Source of the DNA: Sanguibacter gelidistatuariae
Lineage (GTDB): Bacteria > Actinomycetota > Actinomycetes > Actinomycetales > Cellulomonadaceae
DNA: 64,000 nucleotides
Direction of reading: 5' to 3'
NCBI RefSeq assembly: GCF_900096585.1
Contig: NZ_FMYH01000002.1
Coordinates: forward strand, 455,997 to 519,996
Shown: positions 55,821-63,224 of the stretch, piece after piece
Position numbering within the stretch: the first letter of the stretch is position 1
Layout of the letters: every line of letters begins with the position of its first letter
Translations under genes and position numbers: made by a program
The notes under the pieces: generated by a model
Seen by the model: the letters and a program-made list of their open reading frames with translations, nothing else
Databases searched by the model: none
What the model was told of the DNA's origin: nothing

Positions 55821-55880
55821 CTGACATCTCCTCAGGTGCGGCCGCACGACGTCGGACGGCGCGAGTAGCTGATGCTAGGC

Positions 55881-55924
55881 ATCCTAGGATCGGCGGTTCC
55901 CCGCGACATCCCCCCACAGGCGGA
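55881..55924 (-). promoter_or_regulatory. Palindrome plus -10 box upstream of lipoprotein 54822-55820
   Basis: TCCCCCCACAGGCGGA (55909-55924) matches the 58035 element at 15 of 16 positions. TAGGAT follows after 22 bp on the reverse strand (55886-55881). Confidence 0.6.
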
Positions 55925-55942
55925 TATGACGTACGGACTGCC

Positions 55943-56941
55943 CTATTCGAGCATGCTCTCCACGGCGGCGATGTACTCGTCGATCTCGGCCTTATTGTCG
56001 GCGAGGAACTGGGCCTCGACCTCGTCGCGGACCGTGTTCCTCATGGCATCCCAGTTCAAGGATGCCTGGCAGTCGTAGTCGGCCAGGGCAACGGTGATCT
56101 CAAAGGCCTTCAACTCCTCGGATGTGGCGTAGAGGTTGCCGCCCGCGCCGGGATCACCGTGGATCACGGCGTAGACGGAAGCCCATGCGTCCTCCGGCGA
56201 GGTGTAGGCGTGCCCGGCGTCGGCCATGCAGTGCGCCCACTCGGCCGTGAGGTCGATGATCTGGGGCTGAGAATCCAGGGTCTGCCATGCCGCATCCATG
56301 CGCTCGAGGAGATCGGTGAACTCGCTGAGGTCGTCCCGAGTCCGGCGGTCGGCCTGCTCGATCGCCCAGCTGGAGCATCCATCCTCCTTGGTCCACGTCG
56401 GGGAAGGGAGCGGCGAGCCGTTGACATCGATCGTGACCTGGTTGCGATTCTCCGGACCGTCGAGCGCGAGGTCGTAGGCGGCCCGGGTGCCCGGGGAGAG
56501 CTGCGCGTGCGGAGCGGCGTTCGGGTCGACGTAGTCGGGTATGTTCGCCTCCGCAGCCGCCCATGCCTGGGCCTCAGGCGTGCCCATGGCTCCGCCGCTC
56601 AGGCGGTATCCATGCCTGGCCACCCAGTCTAGGGTGCCCGCGTCCGAGACGGGTGCCACGACGAAGGGCGGCGCCACGAAGGGGATGTAGTCGAAGCCTG
56701 CCTCGGCCATGCAGCTGGCGACATCCTCCTGGTAGACGGCGTCGTCCGCCGCGGTCTGCTCGTCGCTCATGGTGGGGGCCAGGTATTCCAGGAGCGGCCC
56801 GCGGTGCTCGGTGGAGGTGGCAATGGCGGGGGTGCCCGGGGTGTCAGCTGATGAGCAGGCAGTCAGAACGAGCGCGACCGCGACGAGCGCCACAGCCGGC
56901 CCCCCGGTGGCCGCTGGTCGCGAGCGGGGAGACGCGCGCAT
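55943..56941 (-). CDS. Four-cysteine lipoprotein, subfamily C, copy 2 (unknown function)
   Basis: A 332-residue lipoprotein with signal peptide and lipobox LTAC near residue 29. Motifs: CMAEAGFDYIPFVAP, WVARHGYRLSGG, YVDPNAAPHAQLSPGTRAAY, EDGCSSWAIE, WAHCMADAGHAYTSPEDAW, LADYDCQASLNW and EAQFLADNKAEIDEYI (last one as in copies 1 and 3). Its ATG overlaps the stop of copy 3 by one base (TGATG), so the two are one transcript with coupled translation. Confidence 0.82.
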   Translation of the reverse strand: MRASPRSRPAATGGPAVALVAVALVLTACSSADTPGTPAIATSTEHRGPLLEYLAPTMSDEQTAADDAVYQEDVASCMAEAGFDYIPFVAPPFVVAPVSDAGTLDWVARHGYRLSGGAMGTPEAQAWAAAEANIPDYVDPNAAPHAQLSPGTRAAYDLALDGPENRNQVTIDVNGSPLPSPTWTKEDGCSSWAIEQADRRTRDDLSEFTDLLERMDAAWQTLDSQPQIIDLTAEWAHCMADAGHAYTSPEDAWASVYAVIHGDPGAGGNLYATSEELKAFEITVALADYDCQASLNWDAMRNTVRDEVEAQFLADNKAEIDEYIAAVESMLE

Positions 56942-57945
56942 CAGGGCTGTGGCCCTTGGAGCACGGCGGCGATGAACTCGTCGATCTCGGCCTTGTTATC
57001 GGCGAGGAACTGGGCCTCCACCTCGTCGACGACCGAGTTCCGCACCTCGTCCCACTTCAGGGTCTCCCTACAGTCGAAATCGGCCAGTGCGACTTCGATC
57101 TCGAGGGCCTTCGCCTCGTCAGAGGTGACATAGGGGTCGCCGTCAGGTCCGGGGTCGCCCTGGATCACGGCATAGACGGATTCCCACGCGTGTGTCGGGG
57201 AGGTGTAGACGTGCCCGGCGTCGGCCATGCAGTGTGCCCACTCGGTCGTCAGGTCCACCATCCGGGGTTGGCTGTCCACGGATATCCGGGAGACGATCAT
57301 GCGTTGTGCCAGGTCGTCGTAGTCGCTCAGGTGGGCTGAGCGCCGAGCGGTGACCTCGCCGGACGCCCAGAAACTGCACCCGTCGTCGCGGGTCCACTCG
57401 ACGCGCGTCCCAATCTCGTCGTCCGCTCCGTCGTCCTCGGTGAACCCAGGTCCGTATAGCGCGAGGTCGTAGGCGGCCTGGGTGCCCGGGGAGAGCTGGG
57501 CGTAGAGGGTCGTATTCGGGTTGACCCACTGGGGCAGCTCGGCGTTCGCGGCATCTTCGGCGAGCATGGCCTCGAGCTCCGGTCCCTCCACGACGCCACC
57601 GCTGAGACCGTAGCCGCGTCGAGCCACCCAGTCCCGCGTACCTGCGTCCGAGACCGGAACGCTGACACCGTTAGGGGTGGTGGCGTAGGGGATGTAGTCG
57701 AAGCCCGCGTCGGCCATGCAGCTGGCGATGGCCTCCTGGGTTTCGGTGTTGAGCGCGAGGTTTGCCTCTTCGCCCCCCACAACGTCGGCGATAGGGGCCA
57801 GGTACTCCGAGAGCGGCCCCCGGTGCGCCTCGGCGGTGGCCGCCGCAGCCTCGGGTCCCTCGCCCGCGGAGCAAGCCGTCAGGGTGAGGGCGAACGCCGC
57901 GGCCAGGGTGGCGGCGACCAGGGCGATCGGGCGGCGAGCGGTCAT
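56941..57945 (-). CDS. Four-cysteine lipoprotein, subfamily C, copy 3 (unknown function)
   Basis: A 334-residue lipoprotein. ATG 57945 follows AAGGAG and gives the signal peptide MTARRPIALVAATLAAAFAL with lipobox LTAC. Motifs: CMADAGFDYIPYATTP, WVARRGYGLSGG, WVNPNTTLYAQLSPGTQAAY, DDGCSFWASG, WAHCMADAGHVYTSPTHAW, LADFDCRETLKW and EAQFLADNKAEIDEFI. The paired CMADAG motifs in the two halves show best here how the protein may have arisen by internal duplication. It is the first gene of its unit. Confidence 0.83.
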   Translation of the reverse strand: MTARRPIALVAATLAAAFALTLTACSAGEGPEAAAATAEAHRGPLSEYLAPIADVVGGEEANLALNTETQEAIASCMADAGFDYIPYATTPNGVSVPVSDAGTRDWVARRGYGLSGGVVEGPELEAMLAEDAANAELPQWVNPNTTLYAQLSPGTQAAYDLALYGPGFTEDDGADDEIGTRVEWTRDDGCSFWASGEVTARRSAHLSDYDDLAQRMIVSRISVDSQPRMVDLTTEWAHCMADAGHVYTSPTHAWESVYAVIQGDPGPDGDPYVTSDEAKALEIEVALADFDCRETLKWDEVRNSVVDEVEAQFLADNKAEIDEFIAAVLQGPQP

Positions 57946-58021
57946 CGCGGTCTCCTTCACCGAGAGCCGCAGGTCCCGCGACGCCCCAGGCGGGCTGGTG
58001 GCCCCAGCCCTCGATGCCGGG

Positions 58022-58050
58022 AATCTACCGCACATCCGCCCACAGGCGGA
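58022..58050 (-). promoter_or_regulatory. Palindrome plus -10-like box upstream of lipoprotein 56941-57945
   Basis: TCCGCCCACAGGCGGA (58035-58050) is an inverted repeat with perfect 6-bp arms, the best-formed copy of the element. Here the nearest -10-like box, TAGATT (58027-58022), is only 7 bp away, unlike the 22-23 bp of the other three, so either the promoter geometry differs or this box is not used. Confidence 0.5.
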
Positions 58051-58076
58051 GATCTTCGGTGGGCGCGCCAGCGCCG

Positions 58077-58646
58077 TCAGGCCTGGGCGTCCTTGCCGGT
58101 CGGCGTCTCGCCCTCGCGCTCCGCCTCACGCTCCGCCTGACGATCGGCCTCGCGTTCGGCGTCGCGTGCGCTGTCCTTGAGGGCGATCTCCTCGAGCAGG
58201 TTGCGGATCTCAGAGCGGACGAAGTCGCGGGTGGCGACCTCGCTCAGCGCGATGCGCAGCGCGGCCATCTCCCGGGCGAGGTACTCGGTGTCGGCGAGGT
58301 TGCGCTCGCCGAGCTGGCGGTCCTGCTCGGCGGTGACCCGGTCCCGGTCGGTCTGACGGTTCTGGGCCAGCAGGATGAGCGGCGCCGAGTATGACGCCTG
58401 GAGGGAGAGCATGAGGGTCAGCGCGGTGAAGCCGAGCGCCGCGGAGTCGAACTGCAGGCTCTCCGGCCCCCACACGTTCCAGGCCAGCCACGCGATGCAG
58501 AAGATCGTCATGTAGACGAGGAAGCGCGGCGTCCCCATGAAGCGGGCGATGCCCTCGGCGGTGCGGCCGAAGGCGTCCTGCTCGACCCGGATGGTCGGCA
58601 GCAGGGAGCGCTTGGCCTCCTTGGGCGTGTCCAGACGGTCAGCCAC
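58077..58646 (-). CDS. DUF1003 membrane protein
   Basis: A 189-residue protein. GTG 58646 (VADRLDTPKEAKRSLLP) is chosen because GAGGGGGG precedes it and it overlaps the end of the MgtE-like gene. Two helices (FLVYMTIFCIAWLAWNV and AALGFTALTLMLSLQASYSAP) carry the DUF1003 motif, followed by ILLAQNRQTDRDR and a long charged C-terminal helix ending in repeated RE/AE residues. The function is unknown. It belongs to a conserved actinobacterial group with the MgtE-like and 17M-like genes. Confidence 0.88.
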   Translation of the reverse strand: MADRLDTPKEAKRSLLPTIRVEQDAFGRTAEGIARFMGTPRFLVYMTIFCIAWLAWNVWGPESLQFDSAALGFTALTLMLSLQASYSAPLILLAQNRQTDRDRVTAEQDRQLGERNLADTEYLAREMAALRIALSEVATRDFVRSEIRNLLEEIALKDSARDAEREADRQAEREAEREGETPTGKDAQA

Positions 58647-59922
58647 GTGGTCCCCCCTCACGGGTGCTCTCGGAGTCGTCACTCTCCCGCCAGTCCTCGG
58701 GGAGCATGTGGTCGAGCGCGTCGTCGACGCTCACCACCCCCACGAGGCGGCGTTCGGCGTCGAGCACGGGCAGGGCGAGCAGGTTGTACGCCGCGAGCAG
58801 GCGCGCGACCTGCCCGAGCGGGGCGTCGGTGCGCACGTGCTCGACGTCGGAGTCGAGCACCGAGCCCAGGGGCTCGTGCGGCGGCTCGCGCAGCATCTTC
58901 TGGAAGTGCACGACGCCGAGGAAGCGCCCCGTGGGCGTCTCGAGCGGCGGGCGCACGACAAAGACCATGGAGGCCAGCGCGGGCGACAGGTCGGCGCGGC
59001 GGATGTGCGCCATGGCCGCCGCGATCGACGTCTCGGGGGACAGGACCACCGGCTCGGTGGTCATCATGCCGCCCGCGGTGTTCTCGTCGTAGGCGAGCAG
59101 GCGTCGCACGTCCTTGGCCTCGTCGGGCTCCATGAGGCCCAGCAGCTCGGCGGCGTGCGCGACGGGCAGCTCGTGCAGGAGGTCAGCGGCGTCGTCGGGC
59201 TGCATGGCCTCCAGGACGTCCGCGGCGCGGTCGTTGTCGAGGGAGGACAGGATCGAGACCTGGTCGTCGCCGGGGAGCTCCTCGAGGACGTCGGCTAGGC
59301 GTTCGTTGTCGAGGGCGGTGGCTACCTCCAGGCGCCTGCTCGCGCCCAGCTCGTGCAGCACGTCGGCCAGGGCGGCGGGCTTGAGGTCGTCGTACGCGGC
59401 GAGCAGCCGGGCCGCGCCCTGGGAGGCGGCGGTGTGGGCGAGGCCGGTCACCGCGTCGAGGTCGACGACCTGGGTATGACCCCGGCGCCGCAGGCCGAGC
59501 GCGGACTTGCCCACGGGAGCGCGGCGGATGAAGAGCTTGTTGACCCGCCAGTCCCCGGTGCGCTGCTTCTCGATGGCCAGGTCTTCGACGATGGCCTTGC
59601 CCGAGCCGTCGGTCAGCTCAACCGTGCGGTCCAGCAGCTCACCGACGGCCAGCGTCTCCATCGCCCGCTGCTCGAAGCGGCGCATGTTGAGCAGGCCTGT
59701 GCTGATCACCTGGCCGGCATCGATGCTCGTGACCCGGGTCAGCGGCAGGAAGACGCGGCGGCGTCCGGGGACCTCGACGACGAGCCCGACGGCTCGCGGC
59801 GCGCCCTTGGACCCCATGAGGATGACGACGTCGCGCACCCGCCCTACCTGGTCGCCGATCGGATCGAAGACGATGGTCCCGGCGAGGCGCGCGACGAATA
59901 CTTGAGTTCCGGCGCTGCTCAC
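58639..59922 (-). CDS. Soluble MgtE-N/CBS domain protein
   Basis: A 427-residue cytoplasmic protein read from GTG 59922. A PRC-barrel-like N-terminal part (about 5-130; FVARLAGTIVFDPIGDQVG) is followed by an MgtE N-terminal superhelix (about 160-260) with repeated LADVLEELP, AADVLEAMQPDDAADLLHELP-like units. Two CBS motifs (about 265-400; TTEPVVLSPETSIAAAM, LLALPVLDAERRLVGVVSVD) come next. The membrane domain of true MgtE magnesium channels is absent. Proteins of this shape are usual next to DUF1003 and mrp in actinobacteria; a magnesium- or nucleotide-sensing role is inferred. Confidence 0.88.
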   Translation of the reverse strand: MSSAGTQVFVARLAGTIVFDPIGDQVGRVRDVVILMGSKGAPRAVGLVVEVPGRRRVFLPLTRVTSIDAGQVISTGLLNMRRFEQRAMETLAVGELLDRTVELTDGSGKAIVEDLAIEKQRTGDWRVNKLFIRRAPVGKSALGLRRRGHTQVVDLDAVTGLAHTAASQGAARLLAAYDDLKPAALADVLHELGASRRLEVATALDNERLADVLEELPGDDQVSILSSLDNDRAADVLEAMQPDDAADLLHELPVAHAAELLGLMEPDEAKDVRRLLAYDENTAGGMMTTEPVVLSPETSIAAAMAHIRRADLSPALASMVFVVRPPLETPTGRFLGVVHFQKMLREPPHEPLGSVLDSDVEHVRTDAPLGQVARLLAAYNLLALPVLDAERRLVGVVSVDDALDHMLPEDWRESDDSESTREGGPRG

Positions 59923-60035
59923 GCGGTAAGCCTACGCACTGGTCTGCACTTCGGCGTGCGACGACCACTGTTTGTGCAGGTGAAGGTCACAGATCCGGAT
60001 CTGGCGGGTTGGCGGCAGGTGGGCGAGAATGAGGT

Positions 60036-60734
60036 ATGAGCATGCCTCGCCAGAATGTTGCGCCCAAGCTTCCTACCCTCCCGCGCGGTGACCAGATCGC
60101 CGCCTACTCGACGTACCTCGAAGCGCAGAAGGCGGTCGAGGCGCTGTCTGCTGCGGGCTTCCCGGTCCAGCACGTCACGATCGTGGGGACCGACCTGAAG
60201 ATGGTCGAGCGGGTCACCGGCCGGCTGACATACTCCCGGGTGGCCGCGGCTGGCGTGGCCTCAGGGGCCTGGTTCGGGCTCTTCGTGGGCCTGCTGCTGT
60301 CCCTGTTCGGGGGCACCGGGACGGCCCTGCCGCTGTTCGTGGCGATCGGCATCGGCGCCGGTTTTGGGCTGCTCTTCTCGGTCCTGTCGTACTCCCTGAC
60401 CCGCGGCAAGCGTGACTTCACCTCCGCGAGCCAGATCGTCGCCATGTCCTACGCCCTGCTCTGCGACAGCGACCGCGCCGGGGAGGCCGGGCGGATCCTG
60501 CGCGAGAAGAACCTGCAGGGCACGGCGGCGGTCCTCCAGCAGCCGGTCGGATACTCGGCACCGGTCCAGGCGGGCACCCCAGCACCGTATGTCGCCCCGG
60601 GACAACCGGCCGCGACCCCGCCGTCAGGGCCGCCAGCAGGTCCGACGCCCCCCGCCCCGACCGGCGAACCCAAGTACGGCGTCCGCGTGGTCGACGGCAA
60701 GCCCCAGTACCCGACCCAGCCCCCCACCCCCTAG
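60036..60734 (+). CDS. General-stress-protein-17M-like membrane protein
   Basis: A 232-residue protein. The N-terminal part, YSTYLEAQKAVEALSAAGFP, matches the general stress protein 17M-like domain. Two membrane helices follow (VASGAWFGLFVGLLLSLFGG and LPLFVAIGIGAGFGLLFSVL). The C-terminal 70 residues are Pro/Ala-rich and probably disordered. Divergent from the MgtE-like gene; its stop overlaps the stop of the convergent aminopeptidase gene by 3 nt. Role unknown, envelope stress suggested by the family name only. Confidence 0.82.
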   Translation: MSMPRQNVAPKLPTLPRGDQIAAYSTYLEAQKAVEALSAAGFPVQHVTIVGTDLKMVERVTGRLTYSRVAAAGVASGAWFGLFVGLLLSLFGGTGTALPLFVAIGIGAGFGLLFSVLSYSLTRGKRDFTSASQIVAMSYALLCDSDRAGEAGRILREKNLQGTAAVLQQPVGYSAPVQAGTPAPYVAPGQPAATPPSGPPAGPTPPAPTGEPKYGVRVVDGKPQYPTQPPTP

Positions 60735-62272
60735 CGGAAGGTGGCCATCCAGGCCTCGACTGCCTCGGGGCGGCGGGGGAGGGCGGCCGAGAGGTTCTCG
60801 TGGCCGTCGGCGGTGATCAGGACGTCGTCCTCGATCCGGACGCCGATCCCGCGGAACTCCTCCGGGATCGAGAGGTCGTCGCTCTTGAAGTACAGGCCCG
60901 GCTCGATCGTGAAGACCATGCCCGGCTCGAGGCGGGCCTCGAGGTACATCTCGCGCCGCGCCTGCGCGCAGTCGTGCACGTCGAGCCCGAGGTGGTGGCT
61001 CGTCCCGTGCACCATCCACCGACGGTGGAACTGTCCCTCGGGGGCGAGGGACTCCTCGGCGGTCCCCGGCAGCAGGCCCCAGTCGGCCAGCCGGTCCGCG
61101 ATGACCTCCATCGCTGCGGCGTGCACGTCCGCGAACCGGGAGCCCGGGCGCGCGACGGCGAAGGCGGCGTCCGCGGCGTCGAGCACGGCCGTGTAGACCT
61201 TGCGCTGGACGTCGGTGTACGTGCCGCTCACCGGGAGGGTGCGGGTGATGTCCGCCGTGTACAGCGATTCCACCTCGACGCCCGCGTCGACCAGGATGAG
61301 GTCGCCCGAGCGGACCTGGCCGTCGTTGCGGATCCAGTGCAGGATCGTGGCGTGCTCACCCGAGGCGGCGATCGTCTCGTAGCCCACGGTGTTGCCCTCG
61401 AGCCGGGCGTGGGCGTCGAAGGTCGTCTCCACGACGCGCTCGCCGCGGCGGTGATCGGTGGCTTGGGGGAGCGCGCGGACCACCCCGGAGAATCCGTCGA
61501 TCGTGGCGGCGACCGCCTCGCGCATCTGGGAGATCTCGTAGGGGTCCTTGACCAGGCGCAGCTCAGAGAGGGCCTCGGCCAGCTCGGCGTCCAGATCGTC
61601 GTAGGCGGCGGCCTGGGCGTCCGTCTCGGCCTCGGCGCGCAACGACTCGACCAGGGCGGCGACGAGCTCGTCTGCGTCTGGCACGACCCGCAGGCGCACG
61701 GTACCGGCGTCGAGCGCGAGCGCGTCGGCGAGGGAGTCGATGTGCGCGGCCCGGATGCCGGTCAGCGTCGTCATGTCGTCGAGGGAGGGGCGGGCGCCCA
61801 CCCAGAACTCCCCATAGCGGGAGTCGGCGTAGAACTCCTCGGTGTCGCGCGCGGCGAGCGGACGCACGTAGAGCACGGCGTCGTGGGAGCCGCCGGCCAC
61901 CGGCTCGAGGACGAGCACGGCGTCGGGCTCCTGATCGGTGCCCAGGCCTGTGAGGTGGGCGAAGGCCGAGTGCGGGCGGAAGCGGTAGTCCGTGTCGTTG
62001 GACCGCTGCTTGAGCGTGCCGGCCGGGATGACCAGACGGTCACCGGGGAAGGCCGCCGAGATCGCGGCGCGGCGGGAGACGGTGAACGCAGCGGCGGGAC
62101 CGGCCTCGACGGACAGGCCCGCGCGCGGGGCCCAGCTGCTCGTGATGAAGTCCCGGAAGGCGGGGGAGGACGGCCGCTGAGAGCGGTTGTCGCCCCGGTC
62201 GGCGAGAGGCTGGTCGTCGGAGTGCGTCGCAGGGTGGGCGGCGTCGGGGACGGGAGTGGTCTGGTCGTTCAT
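60731..62272 (-). CDS. Aminopeptidase P family (M24B) metallopeptidase
   Basis: A 513-residue Xaa-Pro aminopeptidase-like enzyme that removes N-terminal residues before proline. ATG 62272 (MNDQTTPVPD) is taken as the start. The N-terminal creatinase-like domain (GDRLVIPAGTLKQRSNDTDY) is followed by the pita-bread catalytic domain. Metal ligands are visible: Asp in ILVDAGVE and YTADITRT, His in GTSHHLGLDVHD, Glu in FTIEPGLYF and Glu in VRIEDDVLIT. The length suits actinobacterial PepP proteins. Confidence 0.94.
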   Translation of the reverse strand: MNDQTTPVPDAAHPATHSDDQPLADRGDNRSQRPSSPAFRDFITSSWAPRAGLSVEAGPAAAFTVSRRAAISAAFPGDRLVIPAGTLKQRSNDTDYRFRPHSAFAHLTGLGTDQEPDAVLVLEPVAGGSHDAVLYVRPLAARDTEEFYADSRYGEFWVGARPSLDDMTTLTGIRAAHIDSLADALALDAGTVRLRVVPDADELVAALVESLRAEAETDAQAAAYDDLDAELAEALSELRLVKDPYEISQMREAVAATIDGFSGVVRALPQATDHRRGERVVETTFDAHARLEGNTVGYETIAASGEHATILHWIRNDGQVRSGDLILVDAGVEVESLYTADITRTLPVSGTYTDVQRKVYTAVLDAADAAFAVARPGSRFADVHAAAMEVIADRLADWGLLPGTAEESLAPEGQFHRRWMVHGTSHHLGLDVHDCAQARREMYLEARLEPGMVFTIEPGLYFKSDDLSIPEEFRGIGVRIEDDVLITADGHENLSAALPRRPEAVEAWMATFR

Positions 62273-62282
62273 ACGTCCATCT

Positions 62283-63107
62283 TCACACCCCGTGCGCCAC
62301 GGCCACACCCGAGGCGGCCGGAACATCGACCGGGGCGGGCGTCCGCGCCGTCGCGGGTTGCGTGGCGCGCTCGTGCTCGATGTCCTCCAGGACGGTGAGC
62401 ATGACCCGGTTGAACTCGTGCGGGGCCTCGAAGCTCACGTCGTGACCGGCCTTGGGGATGACCACGAGGCGGGAGGTCGGGACGGCGGCGAGGTACTTCT
62501 TCTCCTCGAGGCGCAGGTGGTCGCGCTGGCCGTTGACGAACCAGATGGGGACGGTGATCTGCTTGAGGTTCTCGATCGAGGACCGCCCGGCGAGCTGACC
62601 GAGCATGTCGGTGACTACGTCCCAGCCGGGACGGAACGGTGCGGTCGAGCCGTCGACACGGAGCCGACGGCCCGCGAGGTCGGGGACAAGAGCCGGGGTC
62701 CACCGGCCGGCCCAGGCCTGCACGGAGGAGATGGCGCGGGTCACGTGGTGGGCGACCTGACCGTACATCCGCACGGGCTTGCCCTTGGGGTCGCAGGTGC
62801 AGGCGGAGGCGATCACGCCGGCGAGGCGTGCGGGACGACGGGCGGCGTACTCGAGGGTCACGTACCCGCCGAGGGACAGGCCGACGAGCACGACGGGGCT
62901 GGTGCCCTCCCCGACCGAGGCGATCGCGTCGTCGATCACGGTGAAGGCGTTGTCCAGGGTGAAGCGTTCGTCCCGGCGCGCGCCATGGCCGGGGAGGTCG
63001 ACGGCGACCGCCTCGTAGCCGGCCGCGTGGGCGGCGCGGATCTGGGCATCCCACAGTGCGCTGGAACTACGGACGCCATGGATGAACACGAGAGCCGGAC
63101 GCCTCAC
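62283..63107 (-). CDS. Alpha/beta hydrolase
   Basis: A 274-residue alpha/beta-fold hydrolase. GTG 63107 (VRRPALVFIHGVRSSS) is chosen because AAGGCGG lies just upstream and the fold begins here; the frame is open further upstream without a better start. Oxyanion motif: FIHG. Nucleophile Ser: VGLSLGGY at about residue 77. Acid: NGQRDHL. Catalytic His: KAGHDVSF. The substrate cannot be told. It starts 118 bp from the divergent PHP gene. Confidence 0.88.
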   Translation of the reverse strand: MRRPALVFIHGVRSSSALWDAQIRAAHAAGYEAVAVDLPGHGARRDERFTLDNAFTVIDDAIASVGEGTSPVVLVGLSLGGYVTLEYAARRPARLAGVIASACTCDPKGKPVRMYGQVAHHVTRAISSVQAWAGRWTPALVPDLAGRRLRVDGSTAPFRPGWDVVTDMLGQLAGRSSIENLKQITVPIWFVNGQRDHLRLEEKKYLAAVPTSRLVVIPKAGHDVSFEAPHEFNRVMLTVLEDIEHERATQPATARTPAPVDVPAASGVAVAHGV

Positions 63108-63224
63108 TGAAACCGCCTTGGTGATAGAGAACCGATGGGAGAAGTGACCTTCTACGAGGGTGCCACCGACCGTGCCGTCGGTGGCGAGAGCACTGGGCGC
63201 GAGACGTGAAAGTACAGTGAGGGT

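Noticed and set aside
59991-60002. AGATCCGGATCT palindrome between the MgtE-like and 17M-like genes.
   Set aside because: A perfect 12-bp palindrome in a promoter region, but it occurs once and has no second copy or regulator to support an operator call.
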